From Clostridia bacterium (GTDB lineage: Bacteria > Bacillota > Clostridia > Christensenellales > DTU072): 64,000 bases of DNA. The DNA lies in contig JAFQOO010000001.1 of NCBI GenBank assembly GCA_017403145.1, positions 83,883-147,882 on the forward strand. The letters run 5' to 3'. Positions 9,354-17,826 of the stretch are shown one piece after another. The notes under the pieces were generated by a model. It was not told the origin of the DNA. It saw only the letters and a list, made by a program, of their open reading frames with translations, and ran no database searches. Made by a program: the position numbers and the translations under genes. Numbering within the stretch: position 1 is the stretch's first letter; each line of letters opens with the position of its first letter.

Positions 9354-9830
9354 TTACGACTCGTTTACTAGCTTACCGCATATATGCTCCGGCGTTAATT
9401 CCAAAAGTATGGTTCGAGCGATATTTTCTTTGATTTCTTTCTCGATATATTCGTCGTCGAGCGTGAACTTATGGCTGAGCTTTGTGGTTATATCAATAAT
9501 TCTATCGCGGTCTTCTATAACCTTTATTCTTCCAAAGATGATGACGCTCTTAACGTTTAGCGCCCACTCGCCGTCGTTACGATAGCCTTTATCAAAGAGG
9601 CAAAAGGAAACTTTATCGTTGTTTTTTATGGAGTCAAGCCTATGTCCAATTTTGCCGGAATGGAAATATATCTTACCATCTTCCTCGTTATACCAATGGT
9701 TCATAGGCATTCCATAGGGATATCCGTTATCACCGTTTACCGAAAGAACCCCACGCCTTTCCTTTTTAAGAATGGAGATACATTCTTCCATAGGTAGTTT
9801 TCTATTTTTCCTAAGTAAATCTCGAAACAT
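9354..9830 (-). CDS. Pyridoxamine 5'-phosphate oxidase family protein (NimA-like)
   Basis: A 158-residue single-domain FMN-type split-barrel protein. The blocks RRGVLSV, YPYGMPMNHWY, GKIYFHSGKIGHRLD and KVSFCLFD are characteristic of the PNPOx-like/5-nitroimidazole-resistance (NimA) family. Members bind FMN or related cofactors and act as small oxidoreductases; the substrate here is unknown. The frame continues upstream to a TTG that would overlap the preceding gene, but ATG at 9830 has AAGGAA 6 bases before it and is preferred. It follows the beta-CASP nuclease gene with a 25-base gap, so the two are probably co-transcribed on the minus strand. Confidence 0.86.
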   Translation of the reverse strand: MFRDLLRKNRKLPMEECISILKKERRGVLSVNGDNGYPYGMPMNHWYNEEDGKIYFHSGKIGHRLDSIKNNDKVSFCLFDKGYRNDGEWALNVKSVIIFGRIKVIEDRDRIIDITTKLSHKFTLDDEYIEKEIKENIARTILLELTPEHICGKLVNES

Positions 9831-9855
9831 CTTATATTCCTTATTAGATATAGGT

Positions 9856-11463
9856 CTATTTGTATTTTGCAATGAGTGCTTTGAGCTCTTGGTTTAGCTT
9901 GCGTAGGTCGTGGTTTGCTCTGCCTTCAAGAGAGGTAACAAGCTTTTGGAATTCGCTTGCAGTTTGCTTCAATGCTCCATATACCGTCGAGGTGTTAAAG
10001 CGCTCGCCATCTTCTTGCTTAGAAGTATTTTGCTTTTTGACGGTATTGCCGAGGTATATAAACTCGTTTGCAATCAAATCATATACAGCTCCGTTATATG
10101 GGGCGATGGCGGGTATTTTGTAGTTTTGTTCAAGCGTCTTTGCAAAACCGTCCGCAACCGTATCCTCACCGTGCGTTACGAATACGCGAGTGGGGGAGGG
10201 AACTTCTCTTATCCAACTTATTAGGTGATTGCGGTCGGCGTGTGAGGAGGTTCCTTCTAGCTTTTTGATTTTTGCACGTACCTTGATGGTTTCGTTAAAT
10301 AGCTTTACGGTATCGGCGCCCTCCAAAAGTATGTTTCCTAGCGTTCCCTTTACTTGGTAGCCTACGAATACTATTGTGCTTTCTTTGCGCCACAAGTTGT
10401 GCTTTAGGTGGTGTCTTATTCTACCTGCTTCGCACATACCCGATGCAGAAAGTATAACTTTTGACTCATAGCCTTTGTTTATAAGTTTACTATCATCCGC
10501 AGTTACGCTTACCTTTAAACCTTTGAAAGTAATGGGGTTTATCCCTTGGCGTATCAATGCGCAGGTTTCGTCGTCGCAACAATCCTCTACGTTTTTGTTA
10601 TATATGTTGGTTGCCTCTATGGCAAGAGGGCTATCGACGTATACGGGAAAATCGGGGAAATTGGGGCATAGATTACGCATCTTTATTTCGCGTAGAAAAT
10701 ATAGCATTTCTTGCATTCTGCCTACAGCGAAGGTGGGGATTACTACGTTACCGCCCATAGCAAAGGTTTCTTCTATTATTTTTGCTAGATTGGTTGCATA
10801 ATCGGGGTCTGTTCCGTGGTGTCTATCGCCATAGGTGGACTCCATTACTACGAAATCCGCACCGGGAACAGGGGATGGACAACGGATAATGGGCTTGTTC
10901 TTGTTGCCGATATCACCCGAAAATAGAATTGTCTTCGTAATACCTTTTTCGGTAGCGGTAATTTCTATATAACTAGAACCAAGTAGGTGTCCTGCATCTA
11001 TAAACGTTGCTCTTATGCCTTCTGCGACGTCTATCGTCTTATTATAGTCCACGCCACGGAAGTTTTTGATTACGCCTTCTGCATCGGCAGTAGTGTATAG
11101 AGGCTGGTATTCCTTGTGTGAGCCACGTTTTGCCTTACGATTGCGCCACTCCGCTTCGTATTCTTGTATGTGTGCGCTATCGAGTAGAAGTATTTTTGCC
11201 AAATCTTTGGTACCGCGCGTCATTAACACCTTACCGCGATATCCTTTTTTATAAATTAAAGGAAGAAGTCCGCTGTGGTCAATATGAGCGTGCGTTACTA
11301 AAATAGCATCTATACTGCTAGGATTTACGGAAAGAGTTTGGTTTTCGTATATATCGGGACCCTGTTCCATACCGCAATCGATAAGAACGTTTTTATTCCC
11401 TACTTTTAAAAGATAACAACTACCGGTTACTTCGCGCGCAGCGCCTAAAAAAGTTAGTTCCAT
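9856..11463 (-). CDS. Beta-CASP metallo-beta-lactamase-fold ribonuclease family protein
   Basis: A 535-residue MBL-fold hydrolase. The active-site motif THAHIDHSG is near residue 60, later metal ligands are in AGHLLGS and FSGDIG, and the beta-CASP insertion and RNA-specificity (RMMBL) domain follow. Diagnostic pieces are SGMCEAGRIRHHL and the terminal VFVTHGE motif. Family members (CPSF-73-like, YsbB/TTHA0252-like) are RNA endo- or exonucleases of the cytoplasm. Two start codons lie 6 bases apart. The second (11463) has AAGGAG 6 bases upstream and the first overlaps that site, so 11463 is chosen. The C-terminal ~70 residues are a Lys/Glu-rich helical tail beyond the usual domain. Confidence 0.9.
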   Translation of the reverse strand: MELTFLGAAREVTGSCYLLKVGNKNVLIDCGMEQGPDIYENQTLSVNPSSIDAILVTHAHIDHSGLLPLIYKKGYRGKVLMTRGTKDLAKILLLDSAHIQEYEAEWRNRKAKRGSHKEYQPLYTTADAEGVIKNFRGVDYNKTIDVAEGIRATFIDAGHLLGSSYIEITATEKGITKTILFSGDIGNKNKPIIRCPSPVPGADFVVMESTYGDRHHGTDPDYATNLAKIIEETFAMGGNVVIPTFAVGRMQEMLYFLREIKMRNLCPNFPDFPVYVDSPLAIEATNIYNKNVEDCCDDETCALIRQGINPITFKGLKVSVTADDSKLINKGYESKVILSASGMCEAGRIRHHLKHNLWRKESTIVFVGYQVKGTLGNILLEGADTVKLFNETIKVRAKIKKLEGTSSHADRNHLISWIREVPSPTRVFVTHGEDTVADGFAKTLEQNYKIPAIAPYNGAVYDLIANEFIYLGNTVKKQNTSKQEDGERFNTSTVYGALKQTASEFQKLVTSLEGRANHDLRKLNQELKALIAKYK

Positions 11464-11556
11464 AAGCATCTCCTTTATTATATTTTTATTATAACATAAT
11501 TTTTGTTAATACAACCTTAATTTTTTCACACACTACAATTAAGGAGATTATATTAT

Positions 11557-12081
11557 ATGCGTTCGACAGGAATTGTGAGAAGAATGGACGAGCTCGGTAG
11601 AGTGGTTATCCCCAAAGAATTGCGTAGGACTATGCGCATAAAAGAGGGCGAAGAGATAGAAGTAATACAAAAAGATGATACCCTGATACTAAAAAAATAT
11701 TCCGCGGTAAGCGAAATGTTAGATTTCCAAGCTGAGTATGCTAGTAGTATTTATCGTACAACGGGATATACCGCAATTATTACCGATACCGATAAAATAG
11801 TGGCTATAAGCGGTGATTTATTGAAACGCGCTATAGGTAGCCCCATTGATGAAAGGCTACAAGAGATAATAGGGCTTCGTCGCACCGAAATTTTGAAGGA
11901 TAGAGAGATAAAGCCTTTTTTCGAGGTAGGTTGCGAGGGAGTAAAAGGTCAAGTGATAGTGCCGATTATGGTAAGAGGCGATATTATGGGTGCAGTAATA
12001 CTATATTCCAAGAAAGAGCCTAACGACACGTTAGTAAAGACCGCTGAAACGGGCGCACACTTTTTGGGTCTAAGACTATAA
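11557..12081 (+). CDS. spoVT: Stage V sporulation protein T, AbrB-family regulator
   Basis: SpoVT is a DNA-binding regulator of forespore gene expression. The first ~50 residues are the swapped-hairpin AbrB domain (STGIVRRMDELGRVVIPKE), and the remaining ~120 are the GAF-like domain of SpoVT proteins. Length (174) matches Bacillus SpoVT (178). A TAAGGAG site precedes the ATG. The order spoVT, SpoVB-like flippase, MazG/YabN is the classical Firmicute arrangement, which supports the assignment over a generic AbrB protein. The stop overlaps the next start (TAATG). It is divergent from the beta-CASP gene across an 87-base intergenic region; no sigma-G-type promoter is assigned with confidence. 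Confidence 0.93.
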   Translation: MRSTGIVRRMDELGRVVIPKELRRTMRIKEGEEIEVIQKDDTLILKKYSAVSEMLDFQAEYASSIYRTTGYTAIITDTDKIVAISGDLLKRAIGSPIDERLQEIIGLRRTEILKDREIKPFFEVGCEGVKGQVIVPIMVRGDIMGAVILYSKKEPNDTLVKTAETGAHFLGLRL

Positions 12082-13637
12082 TGAAAAAATCTTTTGTAAA
12101 GAGTGCTACGGTAATGATGGTAGCAACCCTTCTTGCTAAAATAATAGGGGCTTGCTACCGCATACCGCTAACAAATGCGCTTGGTGCCGAGGGTATGGGA
12201 CTATATCAGCTCATATTCCCTGTTTATGCTCTTATCTTAACCACGTCGAGTGGTGCGCTTCCGCTTGCAATTAGTGTTTTGGTTTCCGAAAATATTGCAA
12301 AAGGAAACCTAAACGAAAACAGACGATTGGTAAAGGCTTCGATGTATGCCTTGTTAACCATAGGGTTATTACTAAGCGTAGCGCTAGTTCTTTTAAGTGG
12401 TGTTATAGGCTCTTTACAAGGTGTGCAAAACGCAAAGCTAGGTTATATTGCCATTGCTCCTAGTATTTTGTTTGTGAGCGGGATAGCGGTGTTCAAGGGG
12501 TGGTTTCAAGGTAATCACTTGATGTTTCCAAGCGCGCTTTCGGCTTTAATCGAAGCTATCGTTAAGCTGGTAGTAGGGCTTATGCTTGCCTATCTATTGT
12601 CAAGATATGGTGTAGTAATACAAGTTGCGGGTGCTTTGCTTGGGGTAAGCGTAAGCGAGGTCGTAACCTTTGTAGTTCTATTTATTATCTACAAAAAACG
12701 AAACGGTTCCAAGAAGTTATCTTTGGATTTTAAAGGGGCACGCGAGAGCTATAGGGAAATAATAAAAATATCGCTACCAATCACAATAGGTAGTATGATT
12801 TTTCCGCTTACCCAATTTATTGATAGCTTTATGGTGGTAAATATACTCAAAGCTTCCCTTAGTAGCTCGGTTGCTACAGCTAATTATGGAGTGTTTTCCG
12901 GGCCTGTAAGTACGCTTATAAACTTACCCGTATCTCTTTCTTTGGCAATAGGTATTGCGGTTGTTCCACATCTATCGAAAAACAGAGAGGAAAGAAATCT
13001 TGAGGCTATAAGGTTAAAGACCTCTACCGCAATTAAGGTGGCGGTTCTTATCGGCGTGCCTTTTGCAATATTATTTATGGTCGCACCTACGGAAATATTG
13101 TCATTTTTGTATGGCGGACTTTCAAGCGCCGAATTGAAAACGGGAGCGGAGCTACTAACCATATCCGCGCCCACGGTGTTACTTCTCTCTTTAACGCAAA
13201 TATGCACTTCGGTTTTGCAAGGGCTAAAGGATACCCGCTCCCCAATTATAAATCTAGCGATAGGGGGCGTAACTAAAATCATTGTATCGCTGATACTTCT
13301 TTATACCATAGGTATAAAAGGCGTTGCATACGCAGGACTTATCGCATTTAGCGTAACTACCATTTTGAATATATCTTCCACCTTTAGGTTGATGGGCAAA
13401 AACGGAGATATTATAAAAAATAGTGGCGTTATCATATTGTTTGGTGGTATAATGGGTATTAGTCTAAGCCTAGCTGTTGCATACTCCCTATCTATTATAT
13501 GGATTTTGGTAATAGCAGTAGTTAGTGGTGTAGCATATTTGTTGGCGGTAGTTGTATCCAAAGCATTTACTAACGACGAAATATTGAGCCTACCTTTTGG
13601 ACACAAAATACTAAAATTGAAAGGTAAGACGGAGTAG
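12081..13637 (+). CDS. SpoVB/MurJ-like polysaccharide flippase (MOP superfamily)
   Basis: A 518-residue polytopic membrane protein of the MATE-like MOP flippase family. The N-terminus (SATVMMVATLLAKIIGA ... YRIPL, then GAEGMGLYQ) is the SpoVB/YabM/YkvU signature, and about 13-14 hydrophobic segments can be traced. Relatives translocate lipid-linked precursors of cell wall, cortex or polysaccharide. The position directly after spoVT and before mazG matches yabM in Bacillus. The start overlaps the spoVT stop codon, so translation is coupled. Whether it serves the spore cortex (SpoVB) or vegetative wall synthesis (MurJ-like) cannot be told from sequence. Confidence 0.9.
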   Translation: MKKSFVKSATVMMVATLLAKIIGACYRIPLTNALGAEGMGLYQLIFPVYALILTTSSGALPLAISVLVSENIAKGNLNENRRLVKASMYALLTIGLLLSVALVLLSGVIGSLQGVQNAKLGYIAIAPSILFVSGIAVFKGWFQGNHLMFPSALSALIEAIVKLVVGLMLAYLLSRYGVVIQVAGALLGVSVSEVVTFVVLFIIYKKRNGSKKLSLDFKGARESYREIIKISLPITIGSMIFPLTQFIDSFMVVNILKASLSSSVATANYGVFSGPVSTLINLPVSLSLAIGIAVVPHLSKNREERNLEAIRLKTSTAIKVAVLIGVPFAILFMVAPTEILSFLYGGLSSAELKTGAELLTISAPTVLLLSLTQICTSVLQGLKDTRSPIINLAIGGVTKIIVSLILLYTIGIKGVAYAGLIAFSVTTILNISSTFRLMGKNGDIIKNSGVIILFGGIMGISLSLAVAYSLSIIWILVIAVVSGVAYLLAVVVSKAFTNDEILSLPFGHKILKLKGKTE

Positions 13638-13644
13638 ACCTATT

Positions 13645-14673
13645 ATGAACTCATTTACATATTTTACAGGTGAAGATTTTATCCAAAGAAAGATTGCCAA
13701 TTTTGAGTGCAACATTCCCATTATAATCGATGGTATAGACGAAGATATTTTCCCAAAAGTAAAAGAAAAATTGCTTTTTAATTTTGGCAAAAACGCTGTT
13801 GCGGTAATTCTATCGGATAACGGAGAAAGTGAGGAAATCAGTATAGAAAACCTTGCTTATCGTCCGCGTTTGATAATAAAATGCGCCGATTTTGTATATC
13901 GTGATTATTATACTTTCGGCGATTTGGTGGAAATTATTCGCAGGCTTCGCGACCCCGATGGATGCCAATGGGATAGGGCACAAACCAACGAAAGTATTCG
14001 TAACAATGCGATAGAAGAAGCATACGAGTTAGCCGAAGCGGTAGACCTTCACGATAGAGAAAAAATGGTGGAAGAGAGTGGCGACGTGCTTTTGCAAGGA
14101 CTTTTCCACGCATCGATTGCCGAAGAAGAGGACTTTTTTACGCCCGTGGACGTTATAAATGGTATTTGCCATAAGCTTATTTCCCGCCATACCCATATTT
14201 TTGGAGAAAATAAGGCTCAAAACGCAGAAGAGGCTCTAAAGTTTTGGGAGCAAGCAAAGGCTGTGGAAAAGGGATATAGCGGACTTGAAGACAAAATTAA
14301 GTCTGTACCGGTTACCTTTGGAGCGCTTATGAGAGCATATAAAATACAAAAAATCATCAAGAAATGCGGTTTTGATTTCGACGATGAAAAGGGCGCTTTG
14401 CAAAAGGTTTACGAGGAACTCGACGAGCTTATGACCGCGACCACTCCTCAAGAACAGGAAAAGGAAGCGGGCGACGTATTGTTTGCGGTTTTGAACGTGC
14501 TACGTTTCTTGAAGGTGGACCCCGAGCTTGCGCTAAGCGGAACCACCAATCGTTTTATAAAGAGATTTTTATACGTCGACCAAAAAGCTCGTGAACTTGG
14601 TTTTGAGCTAAATCACGACAATATGGATTTGATGGAAAAATATTATCAAGAGGCTAAAAAGATACTAGGATAA
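13645..14673 (+). CDS. mazG: Nucleoside triphosphate pyrophosphohydrolase MazG, with truncated YabN N-terminus
   Basis: Two MazG domains are visible. The first (about residues 95-205) has EEAYELAEA and EESGD metal-binding motifs, and the second (about 215-330) has EELDEL and KEAGD. They hydrolyse aberrant NTPs to NMP and pyrophosphate. In Bacillus YabN (~490 residues) a complete tetrapyrrole-methylase-like domain precedes MazG. Here only ~90 residues precede it. They resemble the C-terminal part of that domain (IIIDGIDED ... YTFGDLVEIIRRLR), so the SAM-binding half is missing. The start at 13645 has a GGAG site and lies 7 bases after the flippase gene, so the truncation is not a start-site error. 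The stop overlaps the dus start. Confidence 0.92.
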   Translation: MNSFTYFTGEDFIQRKIANFECNIPIIIDGIDEDIFPKVKEKLLFNFGKNAVAVILSDNGESEEISIENLAYRPRLIIKCADFVYRDYYTFGDLVEIIRRLRDPDGCQWDRAQTNESIRNNAIEEAYELAEAVDLHDREKMVEESGDVLLQGLFHASIAEEEDFFTPVDVINGICHKLISRHTHIFGENKAQNAEEALKFWEQAKAVEKGYSGLEDKIKSVPVTFGALMRAYKIQKIIKKCGFDFDDEKGALQKVYEELDELMTATTPQEQEKEAGDVLFAVLNVLRFLKVDPELALSGTTNRFIKRFLYVDQKARELGFELNHDNMDLMEKYYQEAKKILG

Positions 14674-15614
14674 TGGTGAAAATAGGTGATTTACAACTAA
14701 ATTCACCCTTTATTTTACCTGCGATTGCAGGCTTTAGTGATATAGGGCTTCGCGTACTTGCATACCGCTATGGTGCGGGACTTTGCGTTACCGAAATGGT
14801 TTCTGCAAAGGGGTTGGTATATGGCTCGGAAAACACAGCATCTCTTCTTGCAACCGACCCTCGCGAACCCATAAAAGCAGTACAGCTTTTTGGCGGAGAA
14901 CCGGAATTTATAGAAAAGGCGATATCTCTAAAAATAATAAACAAATTTGATATTATCGACCTTAACTTTGGTTGTCCCGTACCAAAGATAGTTAAAAACG
15001 GGGAGGGCTCTGCACTTATGCGCGACCCATATAGAGTGGGTATGATTGTTCACTCGGCGGTTAAGAGTGCGGGAGGCAGACCCGTTAGTGCAAAGATGCG
15101 TATAGGTTTTAACGAAAACGAAATAAACTGCGTACGCGTTGCCAAGGAAATAGAGGAAGCGGGAGCATCTTTTATAACCGTACACGGAAGAACAAGAGAG
15201 CAGTTTTATAGCGGTAAGGTCAATCTAGATGCTATAAAGGCTGTTAAGGAAAGCGTAAGTATCCCCGTTTTGGGTAACGGAGACGTAACCACTTTGGATA
15301 AAGCTAGCGAGATGTTTGCTCATACCGGAGTAGACGGAATAGCTGTCGCGAGAGGTGCTGTCGGTAGACCATATATTTTTACGGAACTACAAAATAAGGT
15401 ACCCGAATATGATATTACGGAACTCGTAAAAGAGCATTTTGCACTTTTAGAAAGCGTTATGCCGGAACGTGTTGCAGTCAACTGCATAAAGAAGCACGTG
15501 GCAGGTTATACCTATGGACTACGCGGTGGAAAGGAAATAAAGAACAGGGTTTTCCAAGCAACCACTCGTGAAGAGATACTTGATATAGCAAATTTATTCA
15601 AAAATCTTAGATAG
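14673..15614 (+). CDS. dusB: tRNA-dihydrouridine synthase (DusB-type)
   Basis: A 313-residue FMN-dependent Dus enzyme that reduces uridine to dihydrouridine in tRNA. Family motifs are the N-terminal LPAIAGFSDI, VTEMVSAKG, VQLFGG, the active-site DLNFGCPVPKI with the catalytic cysteine, VHGRTREQFY and GNGDVTT. The start overlaps the mazG stop (TAATG), so it belongs to the spoVT transcript. DusB-type is inferred from overall similarity and length, and tRNA position specificity is not shown. No terminator follows directly; the promoter of the glycolytic operon starts 60 bases later. Confidence 0.93.
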   Translation: MVKIGDLQLNSPFILPAIAGFSDIGLRVLAYRYGAGLCVTEMVSAKGLVYGSENTASLLATDPREPIKAVQLFGGEPEFIEKAISLKIINKFDIIDLNFGCPVPKIVKNGEGSALMRDPYRVGMIVHSAVKSAGGRPVSAKMRIGFNENEINCVRVAKEIEEAGASFITVHGRTREQFYSGKVNLDAIKAVKESVSIPVLGNGDVTTLDKASEMFAHTGVDGIAVARGAVGRPYIFTELQNKVPEYDITELVKEHFALLESVMPERVAVNCIKKHVAGYTYGLRGGKEIKNRVFQATTREEILDIANLFKNLR

Positions 15615-15674
15615 TGATTTTTATTGGTTTTCAAGAGAAAAAGCAAAAAAATTTAATTATTTTTGGTTAAATAA

Positions 15675-15704
15675 TTGATTACACTACGATAGTAGTGTTA
15701 TAAT
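15675..15704 (+). promoter_or_regulatory. pgk operon promoter with palindromic operator filling the spacer
   Basis: TTGATT (15675-15680), 18-bp spacer, TATAAT (15699-15704). The spacer itself (15681-15698) is a perfect inverted repeat, ACACTAC-GATA-GTAGTGT. A protein bound there would cover the RNA polymerase contact region, so repression is the likely mode. The regulator is not identified. The palindrome does not match the Rex or CcpA consensus I know. Confidence 0.8.
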
Positions 15705-15739
15705 AGATAAGCAAAAATTATTTTGTATAGGAGATAACT

Positions 15740-17011
15740 ATGAACAAAAAAACTATTAAAGACGTATCCGTAAAAGGCAAAAAATGTCTAGTTCGCGTTG
15801 ACCTTAACGTTCCTATGAAAGGTGGCGTTATCACCGACGAAAACCGTATCAACGGCGCTCTCCCCACCATCAAGTATTTGATGGAGCAAGGTGCAAAAGT
15901 TATTCTTTGCTCTCACCTTGGCAGACCCTACAACATTTTTAACGACAAAATCAAAAAGATTAAGCCCGAAGACGAAAGCAAATCTCGCGAAGAACTCGTT
16001 GCGCTTACTCTTAAGAAGTGCTCTCTTGCTCCCGTTGCAGCAAGACTTAACGAGCTACTAGATAACAAAGTTACCTTTGCTACCGACGTTATCGGCGAAT
16101 CTGCAAAAGCAGCTGTTGCTAACCTAAAAGATGGTGAAGTAGTTCTTCTAGAAAACCTACGTTTCCACCAAGAAGAAACCAAGAACGACGAAGCTTTCTG
16201 CAAGGCTCTAGCAGAATTTTGCGAAGTTTACGTTAACGATGCATTCGGTACCGCTCACCGTGCACACGCATCTACCGCAGGTATCGCTCAATACGGTCTA
16301 TGCGAAGAAGCAGTTGCAGGCTTCCTAATCGGTAAAGAGCTCGACGTTATGGGTGGCGCTCTCGAAACTCCCGTTCGTCCCTTCGTTGCTATCCTCGGTG
16401 GTGCAAAAGTTAGTGATAAGATTGGTGTTATCAACAACCTACTCGAAAAAGTTGACACCCTTATTATCGGTGGCGCTATGGCTTATACCTTCTTCAAGGC
16501 AAAGGGTTACGGCGTAGGCACCAGCCTTTGCGAACTCGACAAGGTTGAACTTGCAAAAGAACTCATCGCTAAGGCAGAAGCTAAGGGCGTAAATATGCTC
16601 CTTCCCGTTGATACCGTTGTTGCATCCGATTTCCCCAATCCTATTGATGCAGAAATCGCTGTTGAAACCGTTGATTCCAACGCTATCCCCGATGATAAGA
16701 TGGGCCTTGATATTGGCGAAAAGACCAGAGCTCTTTATGCAGATGCAGTTAAGAGTGCAAAGACCGTTATTTGGAACGGACCTATGGGCGTATTCGAAAA
16801 TCCCATTCTTGCAAAGGGTACCGTTGCTGTTGCTAGCGCACTAGCAGAAACCGATGCTACTACCATTATCGGTGGTGGTGATAGTGCAGCTGCTGTAAAG
16901 CAACTTGGTTATGCAGACAAGATGACCCACATCTCTACCGGTGGCGGTGCTTCTCTAGAATTCCTAGAAGGACTTGAACTTCCCGGCGTTGCATGCTTGA
17001 ACAATAAATAA
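15740..17011 (+). CDS. pgk: Phosphoglycerate kinase
   Basis: Cytoplasmic glycolytic kinase converting 1,3-bisphosphoglycerate and ADP to 3-phosphoglycerate and ATP. Motifs are [12 protein letters not shown] near the N-terminus, [29 protein letters not shown] and the C-terminal GGGDSAAA nucleotide-binding loop. At 423 residues it is slightly longer than the usual ~395 because of a Lys/Glu-rich insertion around residues 70-90 after SHLGRP, a form seen in some Clostridia. The start has TAGGAGA 7 bases upstream. It is first in the pgk-tpiA-gpmI operon. gap, usually next to pgk, lies 23 kb away on the other strand. Confidence 0.97.
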   Translation: MNKKTIKDVSVKGKKCLVRVDLNVPMKGGVITDENRINGALPTIKYLMEQGAKVILCSHLGRPYNIFNDKIKKIKPEDESKSREELVALTLKKCSLAPVAARLNELLDNKVTFATDVIGESAKAAVANLKDGEVVLLENLRFHQEETKNDEAFCKALAEFCEVYVNDAFGTAHRAHASTAGIAQYGLCEEAVAGFLIGKELDVMGGALETPVRPFVAILGGAKVSDKIGVINNLLEKVDTLIIGGAMAYTFFKAKGYGVGTSLCELDKVELAKELIAKAEAKGVNMLLPVDTVVASDFPNPIDAEIAVETVDSNAIPDDKMGLDIGEKTRALYADAVKSAKTVIWNGPMGVFENPILAKGTVAVASALAETDATTIIGGGDSAAAVKQLGYADKMTHISTGGGASLEFLEGLELPGVACLNNK

Positions 17012-17076
17012 TCGTTTCATCGTTATCATACGTTGAAAAAAACGTCAAATAAAAAATCCATAAAGGAGATACTATA

Positions 17077-17823
17077 ATGAAAAGACCTATTATCGCAGGT
17101 AACTGGAAAATGAACAATACCAACGCAACCACCAAAACCCTTCTTCAAGAAATCGCTCCCTTGGTAGCTGATGCTAAATGTGAAGTTGTAGTTTGCGTTC
17201 CCTATACCAATATCGATACCGCTAGAAAAGCTATCCGCGGTACCAAAATTAAGCTTGGCGCACAAAACGTTGCTTGGGCTCCCAAGGGCGCTTACACCGG
17301 TGAAATCTCTGCCGAAATGCTCAAAGAACTCAAAGTTGAATACGTTATCATAGGACACAGCGAACGTCGTCAATACTTTGGTGAAACCGACCAAAGCGTT
17401 AACGCAAGAGTTAAGGCTGCTCTCGAAGCAGGTCTTAAGCCCATCATTTGCGTAGGCGAAACCCTAGAAGAACGCGAAGCTGGCAAAACTGCAGAAGTTG
17501 TTATCCGCCAAACCAACGGTGCATTCGAAGGCATCGATAAGGCATATCTAAAGAGAATCGTTGTTGCTTACGAACCCGTATGGGCTATCGGCACCGGCAA
17601 GACCGCTACCGCTCAAGAAGCTAACGACACCATCGCTATCATCCGTAAGGCTATCAGAAAGCTCTACAACAAGACCGCAGCTAACGCAATGCGTATCCAA
17701 TACGGTGGCAGTATGAATGCTAAGAACGCAAGCGAACTTATGGCTATGCCCGAAATCGACGGTGGTCTAATCGGTGGCGCATCTCTCAAAGCTGCAGACT
17801 TTGCAAAGGTTGTAAATTACTAA
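17077..17823 (+). CDS. tpiA: Triosephosphate isomerase
   Basis: A 248-residue TIM barrel interconverting dihydroxyacetone phosphate and glyceraldehyde 3-phosphate. Motifs are GNWKMN (catalytic Lys), IIGHSERR (catalytic His), VAYEPVWAIGTG (catalytic Glu) and the phosphate-binding YGGSM. An AAAGGAGA site precedes the ATG. It is the middle gene of the operon, with only 3 bases to gpmI. Confidence 0.98.
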   Translation: MKRPIIAGNWKMNNTNATTKTLLQEIAPLVADAKCEVVVCVPYTNIDTARKAIRGTKIKLGAQNVAWAPKGAYTGEISAEMLKELKVEYVIIGHSERRQYFGETDQSVNARVKAALEAGLKPIICVGETLEEREAGKTAEVVIRQTNGAFEGIDKAYLKRIVVAYEPVWAIGTGKTATAQEANDTIAIIRKAIRKLYNKTAANAMRIQYGGSMNAKNASELMAMPEIDGGLIGGASLKAADFAKVVNY

Positions 17824-17826
17824 TAT

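Noticed and set aside
11470..11556. Sigma-G promoter in front of spoVT
   Set aside because: The AT-rich region allows several weak matches; none has both elements at proper spacing, so none is called.
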